From: Helicobacter cetorum
GTDB taxonomy: Bacteria > Campylobacterota > Campylobacteria > Campylobacterales > Helicobacteraceae
Length of the DNA stretch: 64,000 nt
Direction of reading: 5' to 3'
Assembly (NCBI RefSeq): GCF_900198405.1
Contig: NZ_FZMR01000002.1
Coordinates: 108,564 to 172,563, forward strand
Part shown: one piece after another, positions 18,844 to 28,650 of the stretch
Position numbering within the stretch: the stretch's first letter is position 1
How the letters are laid out: each line of letters begins with the position of its first letter
Program-made: the position numbers and the translations under genes
The notes under the pieces: model-generated
What the model was told of the DNA's origin: nothing
The model's database searches: none
Seen by the model: only the letters and a program-made list of their open reading frames with translations

Positions 18844-20148
18844 ATGTTTGGGAATAATAAACAACTCCAAGTTAAAATCAATGAAAAAAATTCTGAAATT
18901 GCCAATTTAAAAAAAGAGGTCAATCTTTATCAGAGTCTCTTGGATATGTGCTTGCATGAGGGGTTTGTTGGTATTAAAAATAATAAAATAGTTTTTAAAA
19001 ATGGACATTTGGCAAGTTTAACAGATTTAGATGAGCAGATTTCTGTTTTTAAAGAAAATGCTGAAAATATTCAGTTAAATGACACTACCTATTCTTCTAA
19101 AAGTCAAACTATTGATGGGGTGCAATACTTTTCCCTTGCTAAAAAAGCAGATTGTGTTAGCGAATATCATAAAAGCGATTTATTTAGAACCTTTTTTGCA
19201 AGTCTTAAAGAGGGCTTAGAAGGTGCACAGCTAAGCATGCAAAACATCCATAATGAAACTAGCGAACTTTTAAGTGCAAGCAAAAATAGCGAACAGCACT
19301 CTAATGAGGGGTTAGAGTCTGTTAATAAAGCAAGCCAGAATATAGAGTCCTTATACGAAAAAATGCAAAATGCTACTTCGTTAGCTGATTCGCTTAATCA
19401 ACGCAGTAACGAAATCACGCAAGTTATCTCCCTTATTGATGACATTGCAGAACAAACTAATCTCTTAGCTTTGAATGCTGCTATTGAGGCCGCAAGAGCC
19501 GGTGAGCATGGCAGAGGCTTTGCAGTAGTAGCTGATGAAGTGCGAAAATTAGCTGAAAAAACCCAAAAAGCTACAAAAGAAATTGCTGTCGTTGTCAAAA
19601 GCATGCAACAAGAGGCTAACGACATTCAAACTAATACCCATGACATCAATTCTATTGTAGGGTCTATTAAAAGTGATGTAGAAGAAATTCAAGATAAAGT
19701 CCAAAATAATCAAGTTGTTGCCAAATCAGCTAAATATACCATTTATAACATTAATAACCGAGTGTTTTGTGGTTTAGCTAAACTTGACCATGTAGTCTTT
19801 AAAGACAATCTTTATGGTATGGTCTTTGGTATGAACACATTCAACACTACAAGTCATAAAAGTTGTCGCTTAGGCAAGTGGTATTATGAAGGTGCTGGTA
19901 AAGAAAATTTTGCTAATACTTCAGGCTATAGAGCCCTTGAAAGCCATCATGCAAGCGTGCATACTGAGGCAAACGACTTAGTTAAGCTCGTCCAAGAGGA
20001 GCATACTAAAGACATTAAAAAACTAGAACATAAAGTGCATTTGGTAGAAGAAAGTGCTAAGCATGTTAAAGAAAATATTGACAAGATGTTTATTGAAAAA
20101 CAAGATGAGCTAAATAAAAGAATTGAAGAAATCCAAAAAGGAAATTAA
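18844..20148 (+). CDS. tlpD: Cytoplasmic chemoreceptor TlpD with zinc-binding CZB domain
   Basis: A 434-residue transmembrane-less chemoreceptor that, in H. pylori, senses oxidants/energy status and signals through CheW/CheA. An N-terminal coiled coil with unknown sensory region (1-140) is followed by the MCP hairpin with tip [18 protein letters not shown] near 205-225 and a C-terminal CZB domain (about 300-390) with the expected His-Cys-His-His set ([19 protein letters not shown]). The C-terminus is coiled coil with a charged end. Start chosen at MFGNNKQ, preceded by AAGGAAA and matching the H. pylori N-terminus; an in-frame extension to 18778 runs almost into the transcription start. H. pylori has an ABC transporter gene between flaA and tlpD (HP0600); here it is absent. 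Confidence 0.95.
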   Translation: MFGNNKQLQVKINEKNSEIANLKKEVNLYQSLLDMCLHEGFVGIKNNKIVFKNGHLASLTDLDEQISVFKENAENIQLNDTTYSSKSQTIDGVQYFSLAKKADCVSEYHKSDLFRTFFASLKEGLEGAQLSMQNIHNETSELLSASKNSEQHSNEGLESVNKASQNIESLYEKMQNATSLADSLNQRSNEITQVISLIDDIAEQTNLLALNAAIEAARAGEHGRGFAVVADEVRKLAEKTQKATKEIAVVVKSMQQEANDIQTNTHDINSIVGSIKSDVEEIQDKVQNNQVVAKSAKYTIYNINNRVFCGLAKLDHVVFKDNLYGMVFGMNTFNTTSHKSCRLGKWYYEGAGKENFANTSGYRALESHHASVHTEANDLVKLVQEEHTKDIKKLEHKVHLVEESAKHVKENIDKMFIEKQDELNKRIEEIQKGN

Positions 20149-20176
20149 AATTTTTTAACAAGATTTAGTTAAGCTG

Positions 20177-21283
20177 ATGTTTTCTAACGAATTGTGTGCT
20201 TTGCATCGCTTTAAACGCTATCGCAAGAGAGAGCTTTTTGATTTTTCTTTAAAGGATTATGCCTCTAATGATTATTTAGGCTTAAGCACTCGTAGCGATT
20301 TATTGAAAAATGCTTTTGAAAAACTTCAAGCTTTCAGCACTCATTCTTCTAAGGCCTCTATGCTAGTCAATGGCTACCACCCCTTACATGCTGAATTAGA
20401 AAGTAAATTGGCAAGTTTATTTGGCTTTGAAGACGCACTTTTAATAGGGAGTGGCTTTTTGGGTAATTTGGCTCTTATTGATACTCTCTTGGTTAAAAAT
20501 GCTTTGTTATTCATAGATGAACATTACCATGCAAGCGGAATTTTTAGCACTAAGAATAAATCAAAGCAAGTTATTTTTTTTAAACATAATGATACTAAAG
20601 ATTTGAAAAATAAGCTCTCTAATGCTCCTCAAAATAAGCTCAAATTTATCGCCATCGAGGGCGTGTATTCTATGGATACAAGTATCGCACCTTACGCACT
20701 TTATGAAGTGGTATTACAAACTCCAAATGCTTTTTTAATTTTAGATGAGGCTCATAGCTTTGGCACTATTGGAGAAAATTTACTAGGTTTTTTAGAATAC
20801 CATCATATTACAGAGAGGAAAAATATTATTAAACTCAGCACTTTTTCTAAAGCGCTAGCTAGTTATGGAGCTTGCATTCTAGCTCCTAATGAAGTCATAG
20901 AATTTTTAATCAATCGGGCAAAAAGCGTTATTTACACTACCGCATTAAGCCTTTTAGATACCGCATTGAGCCTAGCACATTTAGAGTATTTTATCACACA
21001 CCAACAAGAGCTAAGAGCTAATCTCAACCAACACCAACAGATTATTTTTGAAACCTTAGGCATTTCTACACACACAGGGTTTTTTACTTTGGCCTTTAAG
21101 AATAATGATGAATTATTAAAAACCCATGCCTACTTAAAAGAACAAGGTTTTTTAGTGGGAGCTATTCGCCCCCCTACCGTTTCTAAGCCCATTTTACGCA
21201 TTTCTCTTTCATTAAAGCACACATTGCAAGATACCTTACAATTAGGCACACTTCTTAAAGGAGTTTTATTAAATGATTTTTAG
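20177..21283 (+). CDS. bioF: 8-amino-7-oxononanoate synthase (KAPA synthase)
   Basis: A 368-residue PLP-dependent alpha-oxoamine synthase that condenses pimeloyl-thioester and alanine in biotin synthesis. Landmarks: DYASNDYLGLS at the N-terminus, LILDEAHSFGTIG with the PLP-pyridine Asp, and KLSTFSKALASYGA with the Schiff-base lysine at about 225, followed by AKSVIYTTALSLLDTA. Slightly shorter than the ~385-residue norm, as in Helicobacter. It lies 28 bases after tlpD and 15 bases before pbp1A, in the order seen in H. pylori (HP0599-0597). Family members (KBL, CqsA) share the fold, but the local order favours BioF. Confidence 0.9.
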   Translation: MFSNELCALHRFKRYRKRELFDFSLKDYASNDYLGLSTRSDLLKNAFEKLQAFSTHSSKASMLVNGYHPLHAELESKLASLFGFEDALLIGSGFLGNLALIDTLLVKNALLFIDEHYHASGIFSTKNKSKQVIFFKHNDTKDLKNKLSNAPQNKLKFIAIEGVYSMDTSIAPYALYEVVLQTPNAFLILDEAHSFGTIGENLLGFLEYHHITERKNIIKLSTFSKALASYGACILAPNEVIEFLINRAKSVIYTTALSLLDTALSLAHLEYFITHQQELRANLNQHQQIIFETLGISTHTGFFTLAFKNNDELLKTHAYLKEQGFLVGAIRPPTVSKPILRISLSLKHTLQDTLQLGTLLKGVLLNDF

Positions 21284-21298
21284 GATAAAGAATCTCTC

Positions 21299-23290
21299 AT
21301 GTTAAAAAAAATTTTTTATTTTTTAATGGCCTTGGGTGCTATTATTGTTGGGTCGCTCTCTATTCTTGTCGCACAAATTTGGGTTAACACCGATAAAGAT
21401 ATTGCCAAAATTAAGGATTACCACCCTGATATTGCCTCACAAATCTTAGATAAAAAAGGGCGTTTGATTGCCAATATCTACGATAAAGAATTTCGCTTTT
21501 ACGCTCATTTTGATGAAGTTCCTGCTAGACTTATTGAAAGCTTATTGGCCGTAGAAGATACGCTTTTTTTTGAGCATGGAGGGATTAATTTAGATGCCAT
21601 CATGCGTGCGGTGCTTAAAAATGCTAAAAGTGGTCGTTACACTGAGGGGGGTAGCACGCTCACCCAACAACTTGTTAAAAATATGGTGCTTACACGAGAA
21701 AAAACCCTAACAAGAAAACTCAAAGAGGCTATTATCTCCTTACGCATTGAAAAGGTTTTGAGCAAAGAAGAAATTTTAGAACGCTATTTAAACCAAACTT
21801 TTTTTGGGCATGGGTATTATGGTGTCAAAACGGCAAGCTTAGGATATTTTAAAAAACCTTTAGACAAACTCAGCCTTAAAGAAATCGCCATGCTCGTATC
21901 CTTGCCTCGTGCCCCAAGTTTCTATGACCCTACAAAGAACTTGGATTTTTCGCTTGCTAGGGCTAATGATATTTTAAGGCGCTTGCACTCTTTAGGTTGG
22001 ATTTCTTCTGCAGAATTAAAACACTCTTTAAATGAAGTGCCTATCGTGTATAATGAAAGCACTACGCAAAATAGCGCTCCTTATGTTGTAGATGAAGTGC
22101 TTAAACAGCTAGAGCAACTTGAAGGCCTTAAGACTAAAGGTTATACCATTAAGCTCACTTTAGATTTAGATTACCAACGCTTGGCCTTAGAATCTTTGCG
22201 TTTTGGTCATCAAAGAATCTTAGAAAAAATAGCTCAAGAACGCCTCAAAAATAAAACTGCCGAAAAAGAAAGCGACTTAGAAACAGAAGATAATCTCAAC
22301 GCTAGTATGGTGGTTACAGACACTCAAAGCGGAAAAATCCTTGCTCTAGTGGGCGGAATTGATTATAAAAAAAGCGCTTTTAATCGTGCCACACAAGCCA
22401 AACGCCAATTTGGAAGTGCTATCAAGCCTTTTATTTATCAAATTGCTTTTGATAATGGTTATTCTACTGCCTCTAAAATCCCTGATACAGCTAGGAATTT
22501 TGAAAATGCTAACCGCAATAATGACAGCTCTCAAAACCATGCTTGGCATCCTAGCAACTACTCTCGTAACTTTCTAGGGCTTGTAACTTTGCAAGATGCC
22601 TTAAGCCATTCTCTTAATCTAGCTACTATCAACTTGAGCGACCAACTTGGCTTTGATAAAGTTTATAACGCTTTAAATGGCATGGGATTCAAAAATCTAC
22701 CCAAAGATTTATCCATTGTGCTTGGCAGTTTTGTTATTTCACCCCTTGATGCCGCACAAAAATACTCGCTTTTTTCTAATTATGGCACTATGCTCCAACC
22801 CATGCTCATTGAGAGCATTACAAACCTTAAGGGCGAGGTTAAGACCTTTACGCCTATTGAGATTAAACGCACCACTTCTAAAGAACAAGCCTTTTTAACC
22901 CTTTCAGTGCTGATGAATACCGTAGAAAATGGCACCGGCAGACAAGCACGCCTAAACAATATAGAAGTAGCCGGTAAAACAGGCACTTCTAATAATAATG
23001 TTGATGCGTGGTTTATTGGCTTTACCCCTACGATACAAAGCGTAATTTGGTTTGGCAGAGACAATAATACCCCTATTGGAAAACGAGCTACAGGAGGTGT
23101 GGTGAGTGCTCCTGTATATGCGCATTTTATGCGAAATATTCTAGCTATTGAGCCTTCTTTAAAAAGAAAATTTGATGTGCCTCAAAATGTGCGTAAAGAA
23201 ATCATAGATAAAATTCCTTATTACTCCACTTCTCCTATTGTTTCTGCTCCTAAAGAAGAGGATAATGCCCAAGAACGCTTGATTTTTTAA
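21299..23290 (+). CDS. pbp1A: Bifunctional class A penicillin-binding protein 1A
   Basis: A 663-residue inner membrane peptidoglycan synthase. One N-terminal anchor (FLMALGAIIVGSLSILVAQI) is followed by the GT51 glycosyltransferase domain (about 50-230), with catalytic Glu in AVEDTLFFEHGG and GGSTLTQQLVKNM, and the transpeptidase domain (about 290-620). Active-site motifs are SAIKPF (SxxK, about 371) and KTGTSNNNVDAWF (about 560). In H. pylori, changes around these motifs give amoxicillin resistance; the exact resistance-associated positions cannot be judged here without an alignment. Probably cotranscribed with bioF. Confidence 0.95.
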   Translation: MLKKIFYFLMALGAIIVGSLSILVAQIWVNTDKDIAKIKDYHPDIASQILDKKGRLIANIYDKEFRFYAHFDEVPARLIESLLAVEDTLFFEHGGINLDAIMRAVLKNAKSGRYTEGGSTLTQQLVKNMVLTREKTLTRKLKEAIISLRIEKVLSKEEILERYLNQTFFGHGYYGVKTASLGYFKKPLDKLSLKEIAMLVSLPRAPSFYDPTKNLDFSLARANDILRRLHSLGWISSAELKHSLNEVPIVYNESTTQNSAPYVVDEVLKQLEQLEGLKTKGYTIKLTLDLDYQRLALESLRFGHQRILEKIAQERLKNKTAEKESDLETEDNLNASMVVTDTQSGKILALVGGIDYKKSAFNRATQAKRQFGSAIKPFIYQIAFDNGYSTASKIPDTARNFENANRNNDSSQNHAWHPSNYSRNFLGLVTLQDALSHSLNLATINLSDQLGFDKVYNALNGMGFKNLPKDLSIVLGSFVISPLDAAQKYSLFSNYGTMLQPMLIESITNLKGEVKTFTPIEIKRTTSKEQAFLTLSVLMNTVENGTGRQARLNNIEVAGKTGTSNNNVDAWFIGFTPTIQSVIWFGRDNNTPIGKRATGGVVSAPVYAHFMRNILAIEPSLKRKFDVPQNVRKEIIDKIPYYSTSPIVSAPKEEDNAQERLIF

Positions 23291-23376
23291 GAATATATTC
23301 TTTAATTTTTTTTGCATTCAGAATGCCCTTATCGACATCATGTTATATTATATTCAAAAAAATAGGACTCTAGAAA

Positions 23377-24492
23377 ATGACAGATTTATCTTTTCCTAAA
23401 GAAAAAACTAAAACACTGCATCTTTTTATGTCTTTTGACAAAGCTTATTGCATAGGTGCAGGTGTTACACTCTATTCACTTTTTTCTCATGCAAGCAGAA
23501 CTTATAAAAATTTAACCTTAAACTACCACGTGCATTGTTTCACAAAGGATATAACACAAGATGATAAACTTTTATTACAAGAAAGCATTCTGCCTTTTGA
23601 GGATTTTGTGGTCTTAAGTTTCACTCCTCATACAATATTAGACAATCAAATTCTAGAGTATTTACCAGAAGTTTGTGCCAAAAGATATGGTATTTTAGTC
23701 TTATGCAAACTCTTCTTAGCCTCTATATATCAAGAAGTAGATAAAATTATTGCTATAGATGTAGATATGCATTTTTATGGCGATATATCAAGTGCATTTT
23801 TTATAGATATACAAGATTATTATTTTGCTATGGTCAAAGATATTACATCTTTGTGGAGCAAACAACAATTCAATGCAAATATTGCTACAAGAGCTAAGCT
23901 CAATAATATAGATATAAGTCGCTTAAGTGAACTTGATATGGAGCATAACCATCAGGGCTATAATGGTGGCTTTTTTATTGCCAATTTAGAGCTCTGGCGA
24001 AAAAATAATCTCCAAGAACAAGCAATTAGCTATTTAAAATCTCATGGTAAAAGCTTGTTTTATGCCGAACAAACTCTTATAAATATTCTCTTTTATGAAC
24101 ATATTCTAGAATTACCACTCAAATATAATTTATGCATAGATTTTTTACAAAACAAAAAGCCAAAAGATAGACTTAGAATTTTTAAAGATTGTATAATATT
24201 GCACTTTAACACCGGGACAAAACCATTCCTAGCACGCTTAGAAAACAATGATATTCCTAGTGAATATCTGAATAACTACCTAAAAACAATTCTAGCAACA
24301 CCCTTTAGATTTCAATTTTTTGAAAACTACTTAAAATATTCAAATAAACCAATTTCGTATGATTCTCAATCTATCAAAATGTTGCACACACACCTAACTA
24401 ATGAAATGAGTAAAGACCCCTATTTTTTAGAAAACTATATTAGCTTAAAAAACCTAAAACTCAAACGATTTTTGAAATTAACCTCTCCCTAA
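23377..24492 (+). CDS. Glycosyltransferase family 8 protein (LPS or glycan glycosyltransferase)
   Basis: A 371-residue GT-A fold retaining glycosyltransferase. Diagnostic features: an N-terminal strand (TLHLFMSFDKAYCIGAGVTL), the metal-binding DxD in IIAIDVDMHFYGD (around residue 130), HQGYNGGFFIANLELWR (about 190) and the C-terminal CIILHFNTGTKPF with the family's metal-binding His. Similar enzymes add glucose or galactose in Helicobacter LPS (the RfaJ-like genes). It ends with a basic tail (KLKRFLKL) suited to membrane association. It occurs at a synteny break between pbp1A and the rdxA block and has AT-rich codons, suggesting an accessory, possibly acquired gene. Confidence 0.88.
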   Translation: MTDLSFPKEKTKTLHLFMSFDKAYCIGAGVTLYSLFSHASRTYKNLTLNYHVHCFTKDITQDDKLLLQESILPFEDFVVLSFTPHTILDNQILEYLPEVCAKRYGILVLCKLFLASIYQEVDKIIAIDVDMHFYGDISSAFFIDIQDYYFAMVKDITSLWSKQQFNANIATRAKLNNIDISRLSELDMEHNHQGYNGGFFIANLELWRKNNLQEQAISYLKSHGKSLFYAEQTLINILFYEHILELPLKYNLCIDFLQNKKPKDRLRIFKDCIILHFNTGTKPFLARLENNDIPSEYLNNYLKTILATPFRFQFFENYLKYSNKPISYDSQSIKMLHTHLTNEMSKDPYFLENYISLKNLKLKRFLKLTSP

Positions 24493-24530
24493 AAAACCTA
24501 TTACGGAAATCTCAAAGCAACTTAATCTAT

Positions 24531-24568
24531 AAAAAGAGACAAAAGGCAAAAGTCCTTAATCTCTCTTT
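24531..24568 (-). terminator. Terminator between convergent genes
   Basis: AAAGAGA (24533-24539) pairs with TCTCTTT (24562-24568), with an inner AAGG/CCTT pairing. On the minus strand the stem runs into a T-run, so it ends the transcript of the gene at 24580-25155; it may also stop the glycosyltransferase transcript from the other side. Confidence 0.65.
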
Positions 24569-24579
24569 AAAAGAAAAAC

Positions 24580-25155
24580 TTATCTAGGTTTAGCGGTGCA
24601 AACATCTCCAAGCTCTTTTTGTGTAACTTTGCCGATATAGTCTAGCTCATTATCATTGATATTCTTAATACTGGCTTTAAGGTAGCGCTCAATCTCATCA
24701 ATCTTACACCCATCAATTTTAATCTTCACTACAGCCACTTCAGCTTTCATATTTACATAAGTATCAGACACGCGAACCTTTGTAATCAAATAGTTGTAAT
24801 AAGCATCAGCAATAGATAGAACTGTGCCCTCACTTTCATGAAACTGCTCCATAAAAAGTTTTTTATAATTCACAAAAACTTCATGGAAAACCAAAATCAT
24901 GCTCATTTTAGCATTCAAAGTCGCTTGGTCAATCCCTAAAAACCTATTTTTAATGGGAATGTATGCCACACCCAATTCTTCATAGGGACTCTTAGGATCC
25001 ATAAAAACCCATTTAGGTGCACCGGCTAATTCTCTCTTCATATTTTTTAAGTCAGAGACCAAAATTTCATTCTCTCTCAAAATACTTTTAGCAGACAAAG
25101 AGGTGCCTAAAACTATCCCTAAAAGGCAACCTAAAAAAATTCTTGCAAACAACAC
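24580..25155 (-). CDS. Exported protein of unknown function (HP0953 position)
   Basis: A 191-residue protein with a clear signal peptide (ARIFLGCLLGIVLGTSLSAK) and a mixed alpha/beta mature domain, including a repeated-strand region (SDTYVNMKAEVAVVKIKIDGCKID). Two cysteines near the C-terminus (DGCKID and GDVCTA) may form a disulfide. I do not recognise the family; it is not the Tip-alpha toxin, which has a different sequence. It occupies the place directly downstream of rdxA, where H. pylori has HP0953, and is followed by a terminator hairpin. Likely periplasmic or surface-exposed. Confidence 0.7.
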   Translation of the reverse strand: MLFARIFLGCLLGIVLGTSLSAKSILRENEILVSDLKNMKRELAGAPKWVFMDPKSPYEELGVAYIPIKNRFLGIDQATLNAKMSMILVFHEVFVNYKKLFMEQFHESEGTVLSIADAYYNYLITKVRVSDTYVNMKAEVAVVKIKIDGCKIDEIERYLKASIKNINDNELDYIGKVTQKELGDVCTAKPR

Positions 25156-25238
25156 TCAACTCCTTCTCTATAAAATAAAATGCAAGCTATCCATTCAATG
25201 GTAGCCAAATAATACTTAAAAACATTTTAAATAATGCG

Positions 25239-25871
25239 CTATAAGAAAGTTATCGCATTAGCTTTGGGCTTTCTTAATTTTAAAGAAACCTCATTAACTC
25301 TCTTACCTAGAGCAATTAAACACGCAATTTTAGGCTTATTGGTATAGTGATTTAAAACTTCACTCACTTTTAAAGCATCAAAGCCTCCAATAATACAGCT
25401 ATCTAATCCCATTAAGCTCACACCCATACAAATTTGTCCTACAGCAATATAGCATTGTTCTAGCATGTAGCTTTCTAATTTTTGCATGCTGTTTTGAAAC
25501 CTTACTTCTAGCATTTGGCTAAAAGAAGGGATTATCCTAGATTTCATAGGCTCAACATAGAGATTTTGCATATAATGCCCATGGGGTAATAGCTCGCTAG
25601 GCTCTAAATGCGATACTACCATTAAAGCTGACGCACTTTCAATCATATCCTTATTAAAATAGCTATGCGTTGCAATTTGCTTTTTCAAATCAAGGTTAGT
25701 AACCATAATAAAATGCCATGGCTGAGTGTTATAAGAACTAGGTGATAATCTAGCAAACTCCGCAATTTCTTCTAATTCTTCGCTAGATAGCTTGTAATTA
25801 GCATCAAATATTTTACAAGAATGGCGTTCATTCAATAATTGTTTGCGTTTTTCTTTATCTAAAAATTTCAT
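25239..25871 (-). CDS. rdxA: Oxygen-insensitive NADPH nitroreductase RdxA
   Basis: A 210-residue FMN nitroreductase. In H. pylori it reductively activates metronidazole, and its loss is the main cause of resistance. Landmarks: [25 protein letters not shown] for FMN and phosphate binding, [12 protein letters not shown] and [15 protein letters not shown]. Start at ATG 25871 (MKFLDKEK, as in H. pylori); one codon upstream is TTG, preceded by AAAGGA. The frame is intact over the normal length. It is separated from lgt by only three bases. Confidence 0.95.
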   Translation of the reverse strand: MKFLDKEKRKQLLNERHSCKIFDANYKLSSEELEEIAEFARLSPSSYNTQPWHFIMVTNLDLKKQIATHSYFNKDMIESASALMVVSHLEPSELLPHGHYMQNLYVEPMKSRIIPSFSQMLEVRFQNSMQKLESYMLEQCYIAVGQICMGVSLMGLDSCIIGGFDALKVSEVLNHYTNKPKIACLIALGKRVNEVSLKLRKPKANAITFL

Positions 25872-25874
25872 CAA

Positions 25875-26720
25875 TTATCCTTTGTTTTTAGAATACCTTG
25901 TAGCATACAATAAAATCCCTAAAGAAACAATTACCATAAACAAACTCAAAATTTGCCCCATACTCAAATTAAAAATATAAACCCCCATTTGACTATCAGG
26001 CTCTCTGTAAAATTCTGCTAAAAAACGCATAGATGAATACCCCAAACCATAAACCACGATTAATAACCCATGCGTTTTAGTGTATTTTTTAGCCAGCATT
26101 ACCATAAAAAACACCACAATCCCTTCTAAAAACGCCTCAATAAGCTGACTAGGATAACGCAACTCATTATTGACTATAATACCTATCATTTGCCCTAAAT
26201 GGCTATCTTGTGGCACAATTCTTCCAAAAAGCTCTTGGTTTAAAAAATTCCCTATCCTACCAAAAACATACCCCAAAGGTAAGCTAATAGCGATTAAATC
26301 CAAATAGATTAAAAACTTTTTTAAATCCTTACGATTATAAAGATATGATGCAACTAAAAACCCTACCAAGCCCCCATGATAGCTCATTCCACGAATACCT
26401 ACAAAATTCCCTTCACTATCAAAGGGGTTAAAGATTTGCCAAAAATGCATTAAGTAGTAGCTAGAATTTGGGTCATAAATAAGAATATATCCTATTCTTG
26501 CTCCCAAAACTATGCCAAGTTCTGCCCATAAAAAATAGCTCTCAAAATCCTTTCTTTCAATAGGAAATCTTTTAGGGTCATTTTTAATCATTCTTAATGC
26601 CATATAAAAGGCTATAATAATCGCACAAGCATACGCTAAACCATACCAATGCACATCAATGCCACCAAGACTAAAGGCTATAGGGTCAAAACGCTCATAA
26701 ATCGTATTCCAAGCATTCAT
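25875..26720 (-). CDS. lgt: Prolipoprotein diacylglyceryl transferase
   Basis: A 281-residue polytopic inner membrane enzyme that transfers diacylglycerol from phosphatidylglycerol to the lipobox cysteine of prolipoproteins. About seven hydrophobic helices; family motifs include GIRGMSYHGGLVGFL with the essential His and GRIGNFLNQELFGR with the Lgt signature asparagine, plus PSQLIEAFLEG with the conserved Glu. Length is normal. Between rdxA and the pseudouridine synthase gene, as in H. pylori. Confidence 0.96.
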   Translation of the reverse strand: MNAWNTIYERFDPIAFSLGGIDVHWYGLAYACAIIIAFYMALRMIKNDPKRFPIERKDFESYFLWAELGIVLGARIGYILIYDPNSSYYLMHFWQIFNPFDSEGNFVGIRGMSYHGGLVGFLVASYLYNRKDLKKFLIYLDLIAISLPLGYVFGRIGNFLNQELFGRIVPQDSHLGQMIGIIVNNELRYPSQLIEAFLEGIVVFFMVMLAKKYTKTHGLLIVVYGLGYSSMRFLAEFYREPDSQMGVYIFNLSMGQILSLFMVIVSLGILLYATRYSKNKG

Positions 26721-26730
26721 ATTCTAGTCC

Positions 26731-27459
26731 TTAAAATTCAAATTCTTTAGGGGTAATGGCCTCAAACTCATACCCTAATAACGCAATTTTATGGGCATGG
26801 AGCATTAAGCGTTTGGCTGAAGTTTGTTTATTGCCATAGAGCGTATCACCTATAATAGGGTAATTGATATGCTTTAAATGCACTCTAATTTGATGCATTC
26901 TTCCGGTTTTAATCTCTACTTTTAGAAGGGTTTTTTTACCCATAATTTTTAAGGGTGTAATCTTGGTGAGAGCGTCTTGCCCTTTGGGTGAGATTTTACT
27001 ATAAGCATGCGAAGTTTTAGTTGTAAGAATGGGGGCATTGATTTCTTGCTCTTCTTCTAAAATACCTTGAACTAATGCTAGATATTCCTTTTTTACCACC
27101 CTGTCTTTAAAAGCCTTTTTAGCCTTTAAATGAAATTCTGAATTTTCTTTGACTAATAAAATCACTCCACTAGTCTCTTTATCCAAGCGGTGCAATAACA
27201 CCCAATCGTTAAAAAAAAGCACCAAGTCATAGCTCTCTATAAAGGGGGGTTTAAAAAGAGCTAGGACATTTTCATCTTCAAAAATCACGCTGGGTTTTTC
27301 AATTTTTTGGATACTAAAGCGTGTGTTTTTGGGTAGCTCCTTTCTAGCAATGCTAAGTTTCTTCCCCCCTATGCTTACTAATCCTAAATCAATCAAAGCT
27401 TTTGCTTTTTTATGTGAAATATTTTCTTGTATGCTTAATAGTTTATAGGCTTTTTCCAT
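26731..27459 (-). CDS. RluA-family 23S rRNA/tRNA pseudouridine synthase
   Basis: A 242-residue protein with a partial S4-like RNA-binding N-terminus (ISHKKAKALIDLGLVSI) and the pseudouridine synthase core. The catalytic Asp lies in LLHRLDKETSGVILL, followed by KKEYLALVQG and the uridine-binding region GRMHQIRVHLKHINYPIIGD. This is the RluA/RluD type rather than the TruA or TruB type; the target uridine is not deducible. It starts two bases after the waaA stop, so it is translated with it. Confidence 0.9.
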   Translation of the reverse strand: MEKAYKLLSIQENISHKKAKALIDLGLVSIGGKKLSIARKELPKNTRFSIQKIEKPSVIFEDENVLALFKPPFIESYDLVLFFNDWVLLHRLDKETSGVILLVKENSEFHLKAKKAFKDRVVKKEYLALVQGILEEEQEINAPILTTKTSHAYSKISPKGQDALTKITPLKIMGKKTLLKVEIKTGRMHQIRVHLKHINYPIIGDTLYGNKQTSAKRLMLHAHKIALLGYEFEAITPKEFEF

Positions 27460-27461
27460 AT

Positions 27462-28643
27462 TTATCCTTTAACGAGTGTGAGTAATTCGCTTAAATGGTG
27501 TTGGTTTTTTAAAAAACGCACCACGCCTAAATTTTCATAATCCAAAAGGGCGTTTAACAAATTCTCTTTTTTAACTATTTTATAGGGCTTAACTAACTCA
27601 AATAACGCTAATTGATTAAAAATGTATTCCCCTGTGATTAAACGAGTGTTAAAAAACGCCGGCTCTAAGGGGTTATGCCCCCCTTTTTTTACAAATGAAC
27701 CCCCTAGTATTACAATATCTGCAATTTGATAAAAATTATTCAATTCCCCTAAACTATCCACCAATAAAATATCGCATTCCACAAAACCCTTTGAAGAAAA
27801 AAACTCTAAGCTATAAGGCGTAGCTTTTAATATATTTTGCAATAGATTTTGCACGCTTTTAAAACGCTCTGGGTGGCGTGGCACAATGATTAGTCTTGCA
27901 TGCGTATAAATCTTTTTAAATTCCAAAAACGCCTTTAAACCTAGCTCTTCTTCACTCTCATGCGTGCTGGCTAGAACTACATTTAAAGCATTAGGGTTTT
28001 TAGGGTAATAGTAAGTGATTGTGGGCTTTGAAAAACGCTTGATATTAAAAAAATTGATAACCTTTCTAGCTCCTAAACTCAATAGGCGAGTTTTATCTTC
28101 TTCACTTTGGGCTAAAATCAAATCAATGCGTTTAAATAAAATTTTATAAAAGAATTTAAAACGCAAATATTTAGGATAAGAGCGTGTGCTAATCCTAGCA
28201 TTAATGAGCATGGTTTTTGCCCCTAATTTTTGAGCCATATCAAACACATTAAACCACAACTCTGCTTCTGTAATTACTAAGGTCTTTAATTTTTTTAAGT
28301 TTTTCTTCCAAATAAATAATAGGGTTTCAAAAGGCAAGTAACGCACTTCTATATGCTTAAAATTACAATAAGTCTTAGTGGCTAATTCAAAGCCGGTGTT
28401 AGTGGTAACGCTAATTAAAATAGGTTCTTTTAAGGCTTGAATAACAGGCTCTAAGGATTTGACTTCCCCATAAGAGCATGCATGAAACCAAAAAATCGGT
28501 TCGCTTTTTAAAGCGTTATCTTTTAAAAAAAAGCGAGATTTTAAAGAATGGCGGTATTTCTCCTTAAAACTCAAAAGATAAATTAAAGGCACACAACAAA
28601 GATGCCCTAAACTCAAACATAAAAGATAGAAAAACTTAAACAA
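27462..28643 (-). CDS. waaA: 3-deoxy-D-manno-octulosonic acid (Kdo) transferase
   Basis: A 393-residue GT30 glycosyltransferase that adds Kdo from CMP-Kdo to lipid IVA at the cytoplasmic face of the inner membrane. N-terminal anchor (FKFFYLLCLSLGHLCCVPLIYLLS is hydrophobic over its length), then IFWFHACSYGEVKSL with the catalytic Glu, ISVTTNTGFELA, VITEAELWF, RLIIVPRHPERF and the nucleotide-binding FVKKGGHNPLEPAF near the C-terminus. Helicobacter WaaA is monofunctional. Overlap-free and tightly spaced with its neighbours in a housekeeping operon. Confidence 0.95.
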   Translation of the reverse strand: MFKFFYLLCLSLGHLCCVPLIYLLSFKEKYRHSLKSRFFLKDNALKSEPIFWFHACSYGEVKSLEPVIQALKEPILISVTTNTGFELATKTYCNFKHIEVRYLPFETLLFIWKKNLKKLKTLVITEAELWFNVFDMAQKLGAKTMLINARISTRSYPKYLRFKFFYKILFKRIDLILAQSEEDKTRLLSLGARKVINFFNIKRFSKPTITYYYPKNPNALNVVLASTHESEEELGLKAFLEFKKIYTHARLIIVPRHPERFKSVQNLLQNILKATPYSLEFFSSKGFVECDILLVDSLGELNNFYQIADIVILGGSFVKKGGHNPLEPAFFNTRLITGEYIFNQLALFELVKPYKIVKKENLLNALLDYENLGVVRFLKNQHHLSELLTLVKG

Positions 28644-28650
28644 CTAATAA

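Noticed and set aside
24580..25155. Tip-alpha (TNF-inducing) toxin homologue
   Set aside because: Similar position and size, but the sequence does not resemble Tip-alpha; the neighbour of rdxA is a different exported family.
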